Below, piece after piece: positions 36,538 through 46,369 of a DNA stretch of 64,000 bases. The translations under genes and the position numbers were made by a program. This stretch comes from Palsa-504 sp963705835 (GTDB lineage Bacteria; Actinomycetota; Actinomycetes; Streptosporangiales; Streptosporangiaceae). Numbering within the stretch: the first letter of the stretch is position 1; the number at the start of each line of letters is the position of its first letter. The notes beneath the pieces are model-generated. The model did no database searches. It was not told where the DNA came from and saw only the letters and a list, made by a program, of their open reading frames with translations. The DNA is taken from NCBI GenBank assembly GCA_963705835.1, contig CAVPLC010000056.1, positions 1 to 64,000 on the forward strand, written 5' to 3'.

Positions 36538-39355
36538 ATGCCAGGCCCCGGTGACCTCCCCGCACAGCAGCCCGCGCCCATCATCGGGCGGGACGCGGCG
36601 CTGGCCCGGCTGCGCGCCCTGGTGGACCCGGCCCCGGCCTCCGGCCGGGTCCTGGTGGTCACCGGCGAGGCAGGGATGGGCAAGACCGTGCTGCTGGCTG
36701 AGGCCGCCGGGCGGGCGCGGCTGGCGGGCCTGCGGGTCCTGCCGGTCACCGGCCGGGAATCGGAGTCGAGGCTCGCGTTCGCCGGGCTGCATCAGCTGCT
36801 GCGGCCGGTGCTGCCGGGCCGCCGCGGGCCTGCCGGGCCGGCAGGCCCGGGCGCTGTCCGGGGCGCTGGGCCTTGCCGCGGATCCTGGTGCTGCGGACCC
36901 GCTGCTGACCGGGGCGGCCGTGCTGACCTTGCTGTCGGATCTGTCCGAGCGGTCCCCGGTCGTGGTGGTCGCCGATGACGCGCACTGGCTGGATCGCAGC
37001 TCGCTGGACGCGCTGGCCTTCGCCGGCAGCCGCCTGGACGCCGAACGGGTGGTGCTGCTGGTGGGGGCCCGGGGGCTGGCCCCGCCGCCCGGTTTTGACC
37101 GGGGGTTCCCGGAGCTGCACCTGGGGCCGCTGTCCGCCGGGGACGCCGGCCGGCTGCTGGACGGGCAGCCGCGGCCGCCGCGCGGGCGGGCCCGGGCCCA
37201 GGTGCTCGCGCAGGCCGCGGGTAATCCGATGGCGCTGATCGAGCTGGCCACGGTGATCGCCGAGGATCCGGCGGCCAGCCGGCGGTGGGCCGCCGAGCCG
37301 CTGCCCCTGACCGACCGGCTGACCGCGGTCCTGGCGTCCCGGTTCGCCGCGTTGCCCGGGCCGACGCAGGCGGCGCTGCTGCTGGCGGCGGTGGCCGACG
37401 GGCCGGACCTGAGCGCGGCGGCCAGCCGCGGCGCCGGGCCCGATGCGCGGGCGCTGGCGCCGGCCGAGGACCGGGGCCTGGTCAGGGTCGACCGGACCGG
37501 GCTGCGGTTCTCCCATCCCCTGGTCCGCTCGGCCATCTACCACGCCGCGCCGTTCGCCCGGCGGGCCGCGGCGCACCGGGAGCTTGCCGGGGCCCTGGGT
37601 GACCAGCCGGACCGGCGGGCCTGGCACCTGGCCGCCGCGGCCCTGCACCCCGACGAGCAGGTCGCGTCGCTGCTGGAGGCCACCGCGGCGCAGGCGCAAC
37701 GCCGCGGCGGCGCGGCCGCCGCCGCGCTCGCGCTGGAACGCGCGGCCGACCTCAGCCCCGACCCCGCAGACCAGGCCCGCAGGCTGGTCGCCGCCGCGTC
37801 GGCCGCCGTTCCCACCGGCCAGGGAGACTGGGTCCAGGACCTCGCCGCCCGCGCCCTGGCGGTCACAGCGGACCCGGAACTGCGGCTGGCCGCCCGCCAC
37901 GACGCCGGGTGGGCGCTCGCCTGGTCAGGGCGGCGCACCGCCGCGCTGTCAGCGCTCATCTCCGTCGCCGAGGACGCGTCGCGTGATCAGCCGGACCTCG
38001 CCTGGGACGCCCTCGGGAGTGCCGCCACTGTCGCCTACCAGTCCGGAACACCCGCCAGCCGCCAGGCCGTCAGCCGCACCCTCGGCCTGCTGGAGCGCCA
38101 AGGTCCACCGCCCCCCTTCCGGGCCCCCGGCATTGATGTCAATGCGCTGCGACTCTGGATACGCGCCAGCGCCGACCCAATCGGCAGCAGAAACCAGCTC
38201 CTCCCGTGCCTGCGCAAGATCGCCGACGCGCCCATCGAAGAGCCCTCTTTGTGGCGAATAGCTTCCACCGCATGGCTCCTGGACGAATCCGACCTGGCGA
38301 TCCGCTGGCTGCAAGACGCCATGCAGCGGCTCCGGGCTCCCGGCGTGCGGGGCACCAGCGGCGGGAGCCTGACCGTGCTCGGGTGGGCCTACATCGACAC
38401 CGGGCGCTGGGACGAGGCGCTGGAGGTTGCCGCCGAGGCCGCCGGACTGGCCGAGGCGAACCAGATGGACATCGTCGCCGCGTCCGCCGACGTGATCACC
38501 GCCACCGTCCTGGCCCTGCGCGCCGACTCCGGCGCGGCACGCAAGCACGCCGAGCGGGCGCTGGCCACCGTCGATCCGGCCGAATGCGGGCTGGTGGCCG
38601 CCCGCGCCCGGCGTGCCCTCGGCGTCGCGGCTCTGGCCGACGGCAGTTACCTCCAAGCGTTCACCCAGCTCCGCGGGCTGTTCAGCGAGGACGGCACGCC
38701 GCTGCACAACTACGCCTCCTACCTGGGTGTGGCCGATCTCGCGGCTGCCGCGGTGCGCGCCGATCGGCGGATGGAAGGATGCGAGGTCCTTGAGCGGGCG
38801 CTCAGCCATCTAGGCGGAACGGCTTCTCCCCGGCTCGAGCAGCTCATCGCCCGGGCCCGCGGCATCCTCGCCGGCCCGGACCGGGCCGAAGCCCATTTCG
38901 GCACGGCGCTCGCCGACCCCGCCGGGGACCAGTGGCCGTTCGAGCGGGCCCAGCTACGCCTCGACTACGCCGAATGGCTGCGGCGCCGCCGCCGGATCAA
39001 CGACGCCAAGCCCGTGCTGACCGAAGCCCTGGCAACCTTCCGGCGGCTAGGTGCCCGGTCATGGGCGCAGCGCACCGAGGCCGAGCTGAGAGCGTGCGGG
39101 GTGGCCGTTACCGGCGCGCCCGGCGAACGCGATGCGCTCGGGGAGCTGACCCCCCAGCAGCGCCAGATCGTCCGCCTGGCCAGCCACGGCCTGACCGACC
39201 GCGAGATCGGCGACCGGCTCTTCCTGTCACCGCGCACCGTCAGCTCGCATCTGTACCGGTCCTACCCCAAGCTCGGGGTCGCCAGCCGCAACCAGCTACG
39301 CGACGTGATCGCCGCGCCAGCACCTGGCCGCGTTCCCAGCCGGGAAGTGCAGTAA
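36538..39355 (+). CDS. LuxR-family (LAL-type) ATPase regulator, frameshifted
   Basis: Large ATP-binding LuxR regulator, about 938 residues when repaired. The N-terminus from the ATG at 36538 reads PIIGRDAALARLRALVD with Walker A TGEAGMGKT. At 36815-36817 a GGG for GG shifts the frame; the next frame continues with AAAGLPGRQARALSGALGL, Walker B-like VVVVADDAHWLD, a long TPR-like helical region and the C-terminal LuxR HTH (LTPQQRQIVRLASHGLTDREIGDRLFLSPRTVSSHLYRSYPKLGV). LAL proteins control secondary metabolism or carbohydrate genes. It diverges from the alpha/beta hydrolase. Confidence 0.87.
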
Positions 39356-39577
39356 GCCTGCGGATACCCCGCCACCACGTTCCAGACGCAGACTCAGACC
39401 GTGCGAGGTTACCCGGCACCGGACCAGCGCCGCGTCCTGGGGCGTCGCAGGACGTGCCGGGCGAAGGGCTGACCCGGGAACCATCAACGCGCAGACCGGT
39501 CAGCGCTGGTGACCGCCTTGTAGCCGCACAACCTGGCGTCCGCACGGGCGCCGGGCACACCAGGAAAGGAGACCTCA

Positions 39578-40351
39578 GTGAACATCACCCGAATCGCGCA
39601 GCCAGGCAGGCTCGGGCAGCCCTGGGTCCGGGAGATCGTCCCGGGAGTCTTCCGGGTCGGTACGACGTTCTTGGGTTGCTACGCGGTTGAAGACGCGGGC
39701 GCCTATACATTCATCGACGTGGGGCTGCCCGGCTACTGGCCGCAGATGACCCGGTTCCTCGCCGCACGGAACGCTCCGCTGTCATCCGTCAAGGCCGTCG
39801 TGCTCACCCATTACCACCCCGACCATATGGGTAATGCCGAACGGCTCCGGACGCAGGCGGGCGCGGCGGTGCTCGTGCACCACGATGACCGGGCGGCGGC
39901 CATGCGCAAGGGCAGGCCGCCCTTGTACCCGCTGTGGAAGCCGCCGGTGCTGCATCTGGTGGGGCACTTCCTGCGCAATGGCGTGGCCCGGACGGCGCCC
40001 GTGGCCGAGGCGTCGGGTTTCGCCGACGAAGAAGTCCTGGACGTGCCGGGCCGTCCCCGCGTCATCCACACGCCCGGCCACACCGCCGGAAACGTGGCCC
40101 TGAGCCTGGCCGACCGTGAAGTCCTGATCGTGGGCGACACGCTGGCGACGCTCAGCCTTTCCCACGGCGAGTCCGGGCCGCAACTGCTCCCTCGGTTCAT
40201 GAACGAGGATCACGACCGGGCCCTGGCCTCGCTGGAAAAGATCGAGCCGGTCGAGGCTCGCTGGGTCCTGCCCGGTCACGGTCTTCCCTGGGAGGGAAGT
40301 CCGCAGCAGGCCGTCAAGCTGGCCCGGCAGATCGCGGCCCGGACAAGTTGA
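39578..40351 (+). CDS. MBL-fold metallo-hydrolase
   Basis: A 257-residue metallo-beta-lactamase-fold protein. The metal motif THYHPDHMG is complete, followed by HTPGHTAGNVALSL, VGDTLATL and the closing PGHGLPW. An AGGAAAGGAG Shine-Dalgarno lies before the ATG. The substrate is unknown; a glyoxalase II- or lactonase-like hydrolase is likely. It follows the LAL regulator by about 220 nt. Confidence 0.87.
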   Translation: MNITRIAQPGRLGQPWVREIVPGVFRVGTTFLGCYAVEDAGAYTFIDVGLPGYWPQMTRFLAARNAPLSSVKAVVLTHYHPDHMGNAERLRTQAGAAVLVHHDDRAAAMRKGRPPLYPLWKPPVLHLVGHFLRNGVARTAPVAEASGFADEEVLDVPGRPRVIHTPGHTAGNVALSLADREVLIVGDTLATLSLSHGESGPQLLPRFMNEDHDRALASLEKIEPVEARWVLPGHGLPWEGSPQQAVKLARQIAARTS

Positions 40352-40505
40352 AAGGCCTGCCCGGCTCACTGGCGAAAAGAACTTGATCAACCCGGCCACC
40401 GCATGGACCGACATGCACTCCGCGCCATCGTGAATGGCGCTGTCCATGGTGATTCAGCGCTGGTGTCAGCAGATCAGCTCATGGCGGCGAGAAGGATTCC
40501 CGGTT

Positions 40506-40730
40506 CTAGCGGTGGACGCTGTGCGGGTTCCTCGGACCGAACCGGTGTTTCGTCGTGGTTCGAATGCGCCGGCGCAGCGAATTGAGCAGGATCAGGGTGA
40601 CCAGTGTGATCACTGTGACCGCGACCGGAGAAGAGAAGCTGAGAATCAGGACCGCGAGCTGGAACAGTGCCGCGCAGATAGCGCAGATCATTACCGCAGC
40701 GGCCGCATAGGCCGGTCCCCGTTGTAGCAT
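40506..40730 (-). CDS. Small membrane protein, hypothetical
   Basis: A 74-residue protein with two predicted TM helices (YAAAAVMICAICAALFQLAV and VAVTVITLVTLILLN) and a strongly basic C-terminus (RRRIRTTTKHRFGPRNPH). Lower GC than its surroundings. A GGGGTG sequence precedes the ATG. Not recognised. Confidence 0.5.
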   Translation of the reverse strand: MLQRGPAYAAAAVMICAICAALFQLAVLILSFSSPVAVTVITLVTLILLNSLRRRIRTTTKHRFGPRNPHSVHR

Positions 40731-40927
40731 TTCGCACCCCTTTGTGCGTGCTTTACCGCTTTATAGATAATTCAAGGCTAGGAACCAAGCGCTACGGGAT
40801 CGTTACGGTAGCGTACGCGCGCCGACCTCCGGAATCATACGCCGTGAGGTCGGTCACAATCGCCAAGTTCGGACCGATGCCCTATTTGTCCTCCGCGGAC
40901 CGGTCTGGCCCCGGGGCTCTTGCCGCC

Positions 40928-41075
40928 CAGGGCGGGCGGAGGGCGGCGGGGCGGAGGCCAGACTCCGCGGCGGGCCGGAGGGAGGCGGAGGGCGGACTCA
41001 GCGGCGCGGCGGAGGCAGCGGCGGGGCGGAGGCTGCAGCGGGGCGGAGGGCGGACTCCGCCGAGGCCCGGCGCCG
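40928..41075. repeat. Degenerate GGCGGAGG-type repeat tract
   Basis: A purine-rich tract with many imperfect copies of GGGCGGAGGGCGGACTC and GGCGGGGCGGAGGC, spaced irregularly. It lies in the 500-nt gene-free interval between the small membrane protein and the DUF397 gene. It has G-quadruplex potential on the plus strand. No gene is credible across it; open frames here are composition artefacts. Confidence 0.65.
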
Positions 41076-41120
41076 CTACTATGCACAGGACTTCTGCACA
41101 ACGTGTATGCAACGATCCCC

Positions 41121-41136
41121 TGCATGTACATATGCA
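41121..41136. promoter_or_regulatory. TGCATGTACATATGCA palindrome upstream of the DUF397 gene
   Basis: TGCAT and ATGCA arms flank GTACAT. A shorter relative, TGCATGTGCA, is at 41544-41553 before the XRE gene, and more TGCA words cluster at 41093-41150. This is an AT-rich island in a GC-rich genome, placed like an autoregulatory operator for the adjacent XRE regulator. Confidence 0.45.
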
Positions 41137-41230
41137 TTTGCATTTGCTCTGTTAGACTCCGTAATGCAGACGTTGGACACTCCGGCAGGCGACCCGCCGC
41201 CTGGGGTTTTCCCCTCCCGCTAGGAGAAAC

Positions 41231-41509
41231 ATGGAGTTCAACAACGGCATCCCGGCTGACGAGCTGGCCGAGGCGCAGTGGCGCAAGAGCCGTGTCAGCA
41301 ACCCCAGCGGAAGCTGCGTCGAGGTCGCCGCGCTTTCCGACGGCGCGATCGCGGTCCGCAATTCCCGGCATCCCGCCGGACCCGCCCTGATATACACCCG
41401 CGCCGAGATCGGCGCGTTCCTGACCGGGGTGAAGAACGGCGAGTTCGATGACCTGTACCCGCGCGGCGGCGACAGCCTCGCATCATTATCGGGAAGTCAC
41501 TACAAATAG
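41231..41509 (+). CDS. DUF397 domain protein
   Basis: A 92-residue protein with one DUF397 domain (AQWRKSRVSNPSGSCVEVAALSDGAIAVRNSRHP, then TRAEIGAFLTGVKNGEFD). DUF397 proteins are the small partners of WhiJ-like XRE regulators in actinomycetes and are thought to antagonise or assist them. A GGAG Shine-Dalgarno lies before the ATG. The XRE gene follows 140 nt downstream, as in whiJ-type loci. Confidence 0.92.
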   Translation: MEFNNGIPADELAEAQWRKSRVSNPSGSCVEVAALSDGAIAVRNSRHPAGPALIYTRAEIGAFLTGVKNGEFDDLYPRGGDSLASLSGSHYK

Positions 41510-41649
41510 TGTCCTGGCGGTGCGGCTGTGCGATGATATCGTCTGCATGTGCACCGCGGTCGTTGTTGGTGCGGGCGGCGGCACGGCGGTGATCGCTCGG
41601 CATGGCGGGTGGTCACCTGGGTACCCAGACGTCGGCTCCCGGAGTGAGG

Positions 41650-42534
41650 ATGAGCACCGTTCAGCGGGACACCGAACCTGCCGACTCGCTGGGCCCGACC
41701 GTATCGCGCATGATCCTGGGCAACCAGTTGCACCGCTACCGCGAGGCGGCCGGCGTGTCGCCGGACCGCGCGGGGTACGAGATCCGGGCGTCCCGGTCCA
41801 AGATCAGCCGCATGGAAAACGGCCGGGTCGGGTTCAAGGAACGGGACGTGTCCGACCTGCTCGCGCTGTACGGCATCGAAGACGAGGAGACCTACGCCGC
41901 CCTGATCGCGCTCGCCCGGCAGGCCAACTCCCCCGGCTGGTGGTCGAAGTACGGCGACATCATGAGCGACTGGTTCGAGGAGTACCTGGGCCTGGAGGCC
42001 GCCGCCTCGGTCCTCCGGACGTTCGAGCTGCAGTTCGTGCACGGCCTGTTCCAGACCGAGGACTACGCTCGTGCCGTCACCATGCTCGGCAACTCGGCCG
42101 CGCCCGCGGACGAGATCGACCGGCGGGTGAGCCTGCGGCTCAAGCGGCAGGACCTGCTCACCGGCCCCAGACCTCCTCAGGTCTGGACGGTCGTCGACGA
42201 GGGGGCCCTGCGCCGCCCGGTGGGCGGCCGCAAGGTGATGCGGGGCCAGTTGAACCGGCTCATCGAGGTCACCGAAATGCGGCACGTCACCATTCAGGTC
42301 GTGCCGTTCAGCCGCGGCGGCCACGCCGCGGCAGGCGGGTCGTTCAGCGTGCTGCGCTTCGGTGACGCGGACGTGCCGGACGTGGTGTACATCGAACAGC
42401 TCACTAGCGCCCTTTACCTGGACAAACGTGAGGACGTCGACCATTACCTCGAGGTCATGAACAACCTCAGCACCGAAGCCCTGACCCCGGCCCTGACCGC
42501 ACGGTTCATCGCCGAGATCATCAAGGAAACGTGA
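41650..42534 (+). CDS. XRE-family regulator with DUF5753 domain (WhiJ-like)
   Basis: A 294-residue regulator. N-terminal helix-turn-helix (LGNQLHRYREAAGVSPDRAGYEIRASRSKISRMENGRVGF) and a C-terminal DUF5753 domain from about residue 95 (GLEAAASVLRTFELQFVHGLFQTEDYAR, VDEGALRRPVG, YIEQLTSALYLD). The ATG at 41650 with GGAGTGAGG upstream is preferred to the upstream in-frame start at 41602. Many paralogs exist in actinomycetes, often regulating development or antibiotics with a DUF397 partner. Confidence 0.93.
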   Translation: MSTVQRDTEPADSLGPTVSRMILGNQLHRYREAAGVSPDRAGYEIRASRSKISRMENGRVGFKERDVSDLLALYGIEDEETYAALIALARQANSPGWWSKYGDIMSDWFEEYLGLEAAASVLRTFELQFVHGLFQTEDYARAVTMLGNSAAPADEIDRRVSLRLKRQDLLTGPRPPQVWTVVDEGALRRPVGGRKVMRGQLNRLIEVTEMRHVTIQVVPFSRGGHAAAGGSFSVLRFGDADVPDVVYIEQLTSALYLDKREDVDHYLEVMNNLSTEALTPALTARFIAEIIKET

Positions 42535-42597
42535 TCTACGGTTAGCAACTCATCGCATGCCACCATCCCCAATCCCCCCGACCTCCCAAGGGATCCC

Positions 42598-43398
42598 ATG
42601 ACTGAAGAGCACTCGACCGCCGGGACCGCGATCGACACCTCGGTGCCGCACTCGGCCCGGATCTGGAACTACTGGCTCGGCGGCAAGGACAACTACGCCG
42701 TTGACCGCGAGGCCGGCGACCAGTTCAGCGCGATCTATCCCGGGATCGTGGATATCGCCCGGGCCGACCGTGCCTTCCTGGGCCGAGTCATCCGGTACCT
42801 GGCGGGCGAGGCCGGGGTACGCCAGTTCCTGGACGTGGGCACCGGGCTGCCGACGGCGGACAACACGCATCAGGTCGCGCAGCGCGTTGCGCCGCAGTCG
42901 CGGATCGTCTATGTCGACAATGACCCGCTGGTGCTGGCGCACGCCCGGGCGCTGCTGACGAGCAGCGAGGAAGGCGCCACCAGCTTCGTGGACGCCGACA
43001 TGGGCGACGCCGAGAAGGTCCTGGCCGAGGCTGCGCAGTGGCTGGACCTCACCCAGCCGGTCGCGCTCACGTTCATGGGGGTCCTCGGCCACGTCGTCGA
43101 CTACGACCAGGCGCGATCGATCGTGGCCGGGCTGCTCGACGGCCTGCCGTCCGGTAGCTACCTGTCGATCAACGACAGCGTCAACACCAGCGAGGCCCTG
43201 GAGGAGGCCTTGCGGGTGTACGAGGCGTCGGGCGCCGTCCCGTACCGGACCCGCACCCCAGAGCAGTTCGCCGGCTACTTCGAGGGCCTGAAACTCGTCG
43301 AGCCGGGCGTGGTCAACGTGAACGACTGGCGGCCGGATCCCGGCTCGCCTCGTGGTCCTGAGATCCCGCAGCTAGGGGGCGTCGGGCGCAAGCCCTAG
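42598..43398 (+). CDS. SAM-dependent methyltransferase (Methyltransf_19/DUF574)
   Basis: A 266-residue protein of the DUF574 group: SVPHSARIWNYWLGGKDNYAVDREAGD at the N-terminus, then the SAM site FLDVGTGLPTADNTHQVAQ and VYVDNDPLVLAHARALL. The family is expanded in actinomycetes, commonly beside XRE/DUF397 genes; substrates are unknown. It lies 63 nt after the XRE gene, probably in the same operon. Overlaps the convergent LtrA remnant by 27 nt. Confidence 0.92.
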   Translation: MTEEHSTAGTAIDTSVPHSARIWNYWLGGKDNYAVDREAGDQFSAIYPGIVDIARADRAFLGRVIRYLAGEAGVRQFLDVGTGLPTADNTHQVAQRVAPQSRIVYVDNDPLVLAHARALLTSSEEGATSFVDADMGDAEKVLAEAAQWLDLTQPVALTFMGVLGHVVDYDQARSIVAGLLDGLPSGSYLSINDSVNTSEALEEALRVYEASGAVPYRTRTPEQFAGYFEGLKLVEPGVVNVNDWRPDPGSPRGPEIPQLGGVGRKP

Positions 43399-44280
43399 CT
43401 CAACCGGACGGCGACGCGCCAGCCAGGGCAGGCGGTCGCTGGCCGCGACGGCGGCGACCACGGCCGCCGCGCAAGCGGCCAGGCCCAGCTCGGGGACCGC
43501 CTTCGCCGTCAGGGCCAGCAGCGCGAGCACGGCGATCCCGGCCACCCTGGTCCAGGACACGTAGCGCCACACGACCAGCTTGAACGCGGCTTGCCCGGCC
43601 AGGAACAGGGCCGGGCCGCCGAGGATCATCCAGGCCGAGGCCGTGGTCGCGGTCGCGGCCGGGCTGGAGAGGATCTTCTCGTCGGCCGCCGCGCTGACGA
43701 TGATGCCGGCCACCATCAGCGGGTGGATGAAATGGTAGGCCGAGCGTCCCAGCCGGCCGGGGTCGGACGACCGGGCGATGATCTCGGCCGCAGCCTCGGC
43801 GCTCTGGTCGAAGTACAGCCACCACATCGCGACCGAGCCGGCGAACGCGACGACGAAGGCGGTTACGACCGGGGCGGTGGTCGATTTCTCCGCCGACAGG
43901 GCGGCGCCGATGATGACGATCGACTCGCCCAGCGCGATCAGGATGAAGGCCTGGCAGCGCTCGGCGAAGTGGCCACCCGCGATCGTCCAGTCTGAGGTGT
44001 GCGACCGGGCCGAGCCACGGGGTGTAGAAGCCGACTGCGCCGCCGGTCAGGTCCACGCCGACCGACAGCACCCACAGCAGGTCCCTGGCCTGGCCGTGCG
44101 CCAGGCCGCCGGCCAGGGCGAACGCGCTGCTCACCACGCACCAGGCCAGGATGCGCTCGAAGTTCGCCCGCAGCGGGTGGCCGCGCAGCGCGACCACCAT
44201 GAAGACCGTCCGGAATGGTCCCGCAGCAGTCTTCGGGTCCGCGCCTGCGCGGCCGGGGAACCCTGGGTGTCCGCGTCCGC
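43372..44280 (-). pseudogene. LtrA (low temperature requirement A) family remnant
   Basis: The C-terminal two thirds of an LtrA-like polytopic membrane protein. The upstream piece reads RTVFMVVALRGHPLRANFERILAW and VDLTGGAVGFYTPWLG; after a frame change near 44005 the match resumes as SDWTIAGGHFAERCQAFILIALGESIVIIG, then MWWLYFDQSAEAAAE to the end. A TAG in frame just upstream of about 44280 and the absence of the usual LELFFDLVFVFA start show that the N-terminus is gone. Probably non-functional. Confidence 0.75.
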
Positions 44281-44301
44281 CACGCCGCTCAAGCTACACC
44301 G

Positions 44302-44889
44302 TCACGCCGACCGGCTGGCCTCGCGGTATGCGGCCACCCGCTCGCGGGTCCCGCAGGTGGCCGAGCAGTAGCGCCGCGGGCTGCCCCGGCCCACGTTCAC
44401 GAACGGCCGGCCGCAGGACGGCGACAGGCAGATCCCGGCCGGCGGAGCCTGCCGCTCGGCGAGCAGCACCGCCAGCGCCAGGCACGAGGATGTTCCGAAC
44501 CACTCGGCCCAGGGCGCGTCGTCGTGGCTGTCCACGTGCAGGTGCCAGCCTGACGTGCCGCCGTGCGTGGTCAGCCGGGGCGGATGAGCCCGCCCGGCGA
44601 GCAGGCCGTTGATCCGGTCCGCGGCCGTAACGGCGTCCGCGGCGGTGAACACCTCCCGCAGCTCGAGGGCGGCCTGGCGCAACCCGGCCAGCCCGGCCGC
44701 GGAGATCTGGACGGGCTCGGGCTCTCCGTGCGCCCGCAGCACCCCGATCAGGGCGGCGCGTTCGTCCGGGCTGCCCGGCACGAGCCGGTTGCCCGCCCTG
44801 GGCAGCAGGACGGCGAGGACGTCCGCGGCCCGCTGCGCGGCATCGTGCACGCTGCTCCCGAGCGGCGCCGCATGGCTGGTCACGGACAA
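44302..44889 (-). CDS. CGNR zinc-finger / ABATE-domain protein
   Basis: A 195-residue protein with an N-terminal ABATE-like helical region and a C-terminal CGNR-type zinc finger (CLSPSCGRPFVNVGRGSPRRYCSATCGTRERVAAYR). Four cysteines suit a Zn site and the basic end suits DNA binding, so a transcriptional regulator is likely. It diverges from the MFS gene across only 17 nt and may control it. Confidence 0.88.
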   Translation of the reverse strand: MSVTSHAAPLGSSVHDAAQRAADVLAVLLPRAGNRLVPGSPDERAALIGVLRAHGEPEPVQISAAGLAGLRQAALELREVFTAADAVTAADRINGLLAGRAHPPRLTTHGGTSGWHLHVDSHDDAPWAEWFGTSSCLALAVLLAERQAPPAGICLSPSCGRPFVNVGRGSPRRYCSATCGTRERVAAYREASRSA

Positions 44890-44906
44890 GAGTGTAACGT
44901 GTTTTT

Positions 44907-46204
44907 ATGAAATCCAGTTACGTGCGCTGGCCGTCGCTGGCACCGTACCTGGCGGGGGCGGCGGCGGCCAGGGCCGGCGACGAGATGTCGGGTCCCGCCG
45001 TGCTGCTGCTCGGCTTCGCCGTGACCGGCGGCCGGCCACCGGGTCCGCGCTGCTGGCCAGCGCGACCCTGGCCGGGGCCGCGGGCGGTCCGGTCTTCGGC
45101 GCTCTGCTCGACCGCAGCGGTCGCCCGGACCGGGTCCTGGCGGGCACGCTGTGCGCCTACGCGCTGGGTATCGCCGCCGTCGCGGCCGCGATGGGCAGGC
45201 TGCCGATGCCGGTCGTGGTGACGATCGCGCTGGCCGCAGGGCTGTTCAACCCCTCGGTGGCCGGCGGCTGGACCTCGCAGCTGCCCCGCATGGTGACGGG
45301 GCGCGAGCTGGACCGGGGTTCCGCACTGGACGCGATGACCTACAGCGCGGCGAGCCTGGCAGGCCCGGCCCTGGCGGCCCTGGTCGCCGCGGGACTCGGG
45401 GCCCGGGCAGCCGTCCTGGCGTCCGCGGCCCTGGTCGCGATGGCCGTGCCCGCCGCCTGCTCGCTGTCGCGGTACCGCCCGTCCCGTACCGCCTCGTCCG
45501 TGCCGGCCCCGCACCGGCAGATAGCCGCGGGGTTCGCCGCGATCGCGACCCGGCGCCCGCTGCTGCGGGCCACGCTGACCTCCGTGGTGTCCTACGCCGG
45601 GATCGGGATGCTCATCGTGTGCTGTCCCGTGCTCGGGGCCCAGCGCCTGGGCGCACCATCCCGCGGCGCGCTGCTGATCAGCGCGGTCGCGGCGGCGTCC
45701 CTGGTCGCCAACGCGATCCTGGCCCGCCGTCCGCCGCGCGGCGAGCCGGACGTCCGCGTCCTGGCCAGCACGGTGATCATCGGGGTGAGCATGGCGGCGG
45801 CGGCGGTCGCGCCGGGCTGGCTCACCCTCGCGGCGGTCGCGCTGAGCGGGGCGGGCGAGGGGCCGCAGCTGACGGCGCTGTTCGCGGTGCGGCACCGGGA
45901 ATCGCCCGAGCACATGCGCGGGCAGATCTACACCACGGCGGCCAGCCTGAAGATCGCCGGGATGGCGGCCGGGGCGGCGCTCGCGGGACCGCTGGCCGGA
46001 CGTTCGGTGACCGCCTGCCTGCTGGTCGCGGCCACGGCCGAACTGTGCGCCGCCGCGGCGTACGTGCTGGCCAGCCTGTCCCCGGGCGGGCCCGCGCCGG
46101 TCTGGCGACCTCGCACGGGTGCGGCCGGTTGCGCCGCCGGCCGTTCGGAGTCAGGCACGCGGGTAGGAGGCCGGGCCGGTGACACCATGAACCGTTCGGA
46201 ATAG
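44907..46204 (+). CDS. MFS transporter, frameshifted near the 5' end
   Basis: A 12-TM MFS exporter of about 430 residues when repaired. The N-terminus from the ATG at 44907 (MKSSYVRWPSLAPYLAGAAAARAGDEMSGPAVLLLGF) lies in one frame; the rest (ATGSALLASATLAGAAGGPVFGALLDRSGRPDRV onward) in another. The change is near 45025-45033 in ACCGGCGGCCGG, an apparent loss of one base. The frame open upstream to 44609 is antisense of the CGNR gene and not coding. Ligand unknown. Confidence 0.82.
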
Positions 46205-46231
46205 TGCTTGTGAATTTGTTATTATCCGAGC

Positions 46232-46273
46232 ATGCGAGCAATGACGGGTGCGCAGTGGTGGCCGTCCGATTAG
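46232..46273 (+). CDS. trpS leader peptide with tandem Trp codons
   Basis: A 13-codon reading frame, MRAMTGAQWWPSD, with two adjacent TGG codons (46256-46261) just before a terminator hairpin and the trpS start. This is the arrangement of ribosome-mediated attenuation: stalling at Trp codons when charged tRNA-Trp is scarce would prevent the terminator and raise trpS expression. The Shine-Dalgarno is weak (GAG). Too short to be called by coding statistics. Confidence 0.75.
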   Translation: MRAMTGAQWWPSD

Positions 46274-46295
46274 GGCGGTCGCATCCAGCATTGGC

Positions 46296-46325
46296 AAAGG
46301 CCGTCCGGGATGGACGGCCTTTTTC
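46296..46325 (+). terminator. Attenuator terminator in the trpS leader
   Basis: AAAGGCCGTCC (46296-46306) pairs perfectly with GGACGGCCTTT (46312-46322) around a 5-nt loop, followed by T residues: a textbook intrinsic terminator placed 45 nt before the trpS ATG. A second copy of GGCCGTCC at 46260-46267, overlapping the end of the leader peptide, can pair with the same 3' arm and could form the competing structure. Confidence 0.78.
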
Positions 46326-46369
46326 GTGCCCGCTGGCCGTCCGCCCGGACACGGGAAGGACAGATAACG

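Noticed and set aside
40550..40575. GGTTCGAAT, a T-loop-like word suggesting a tRNA
   Set aside because: No acceptor stem or anticodon arm can be folded around it and it lies within a small membrane protein gene.
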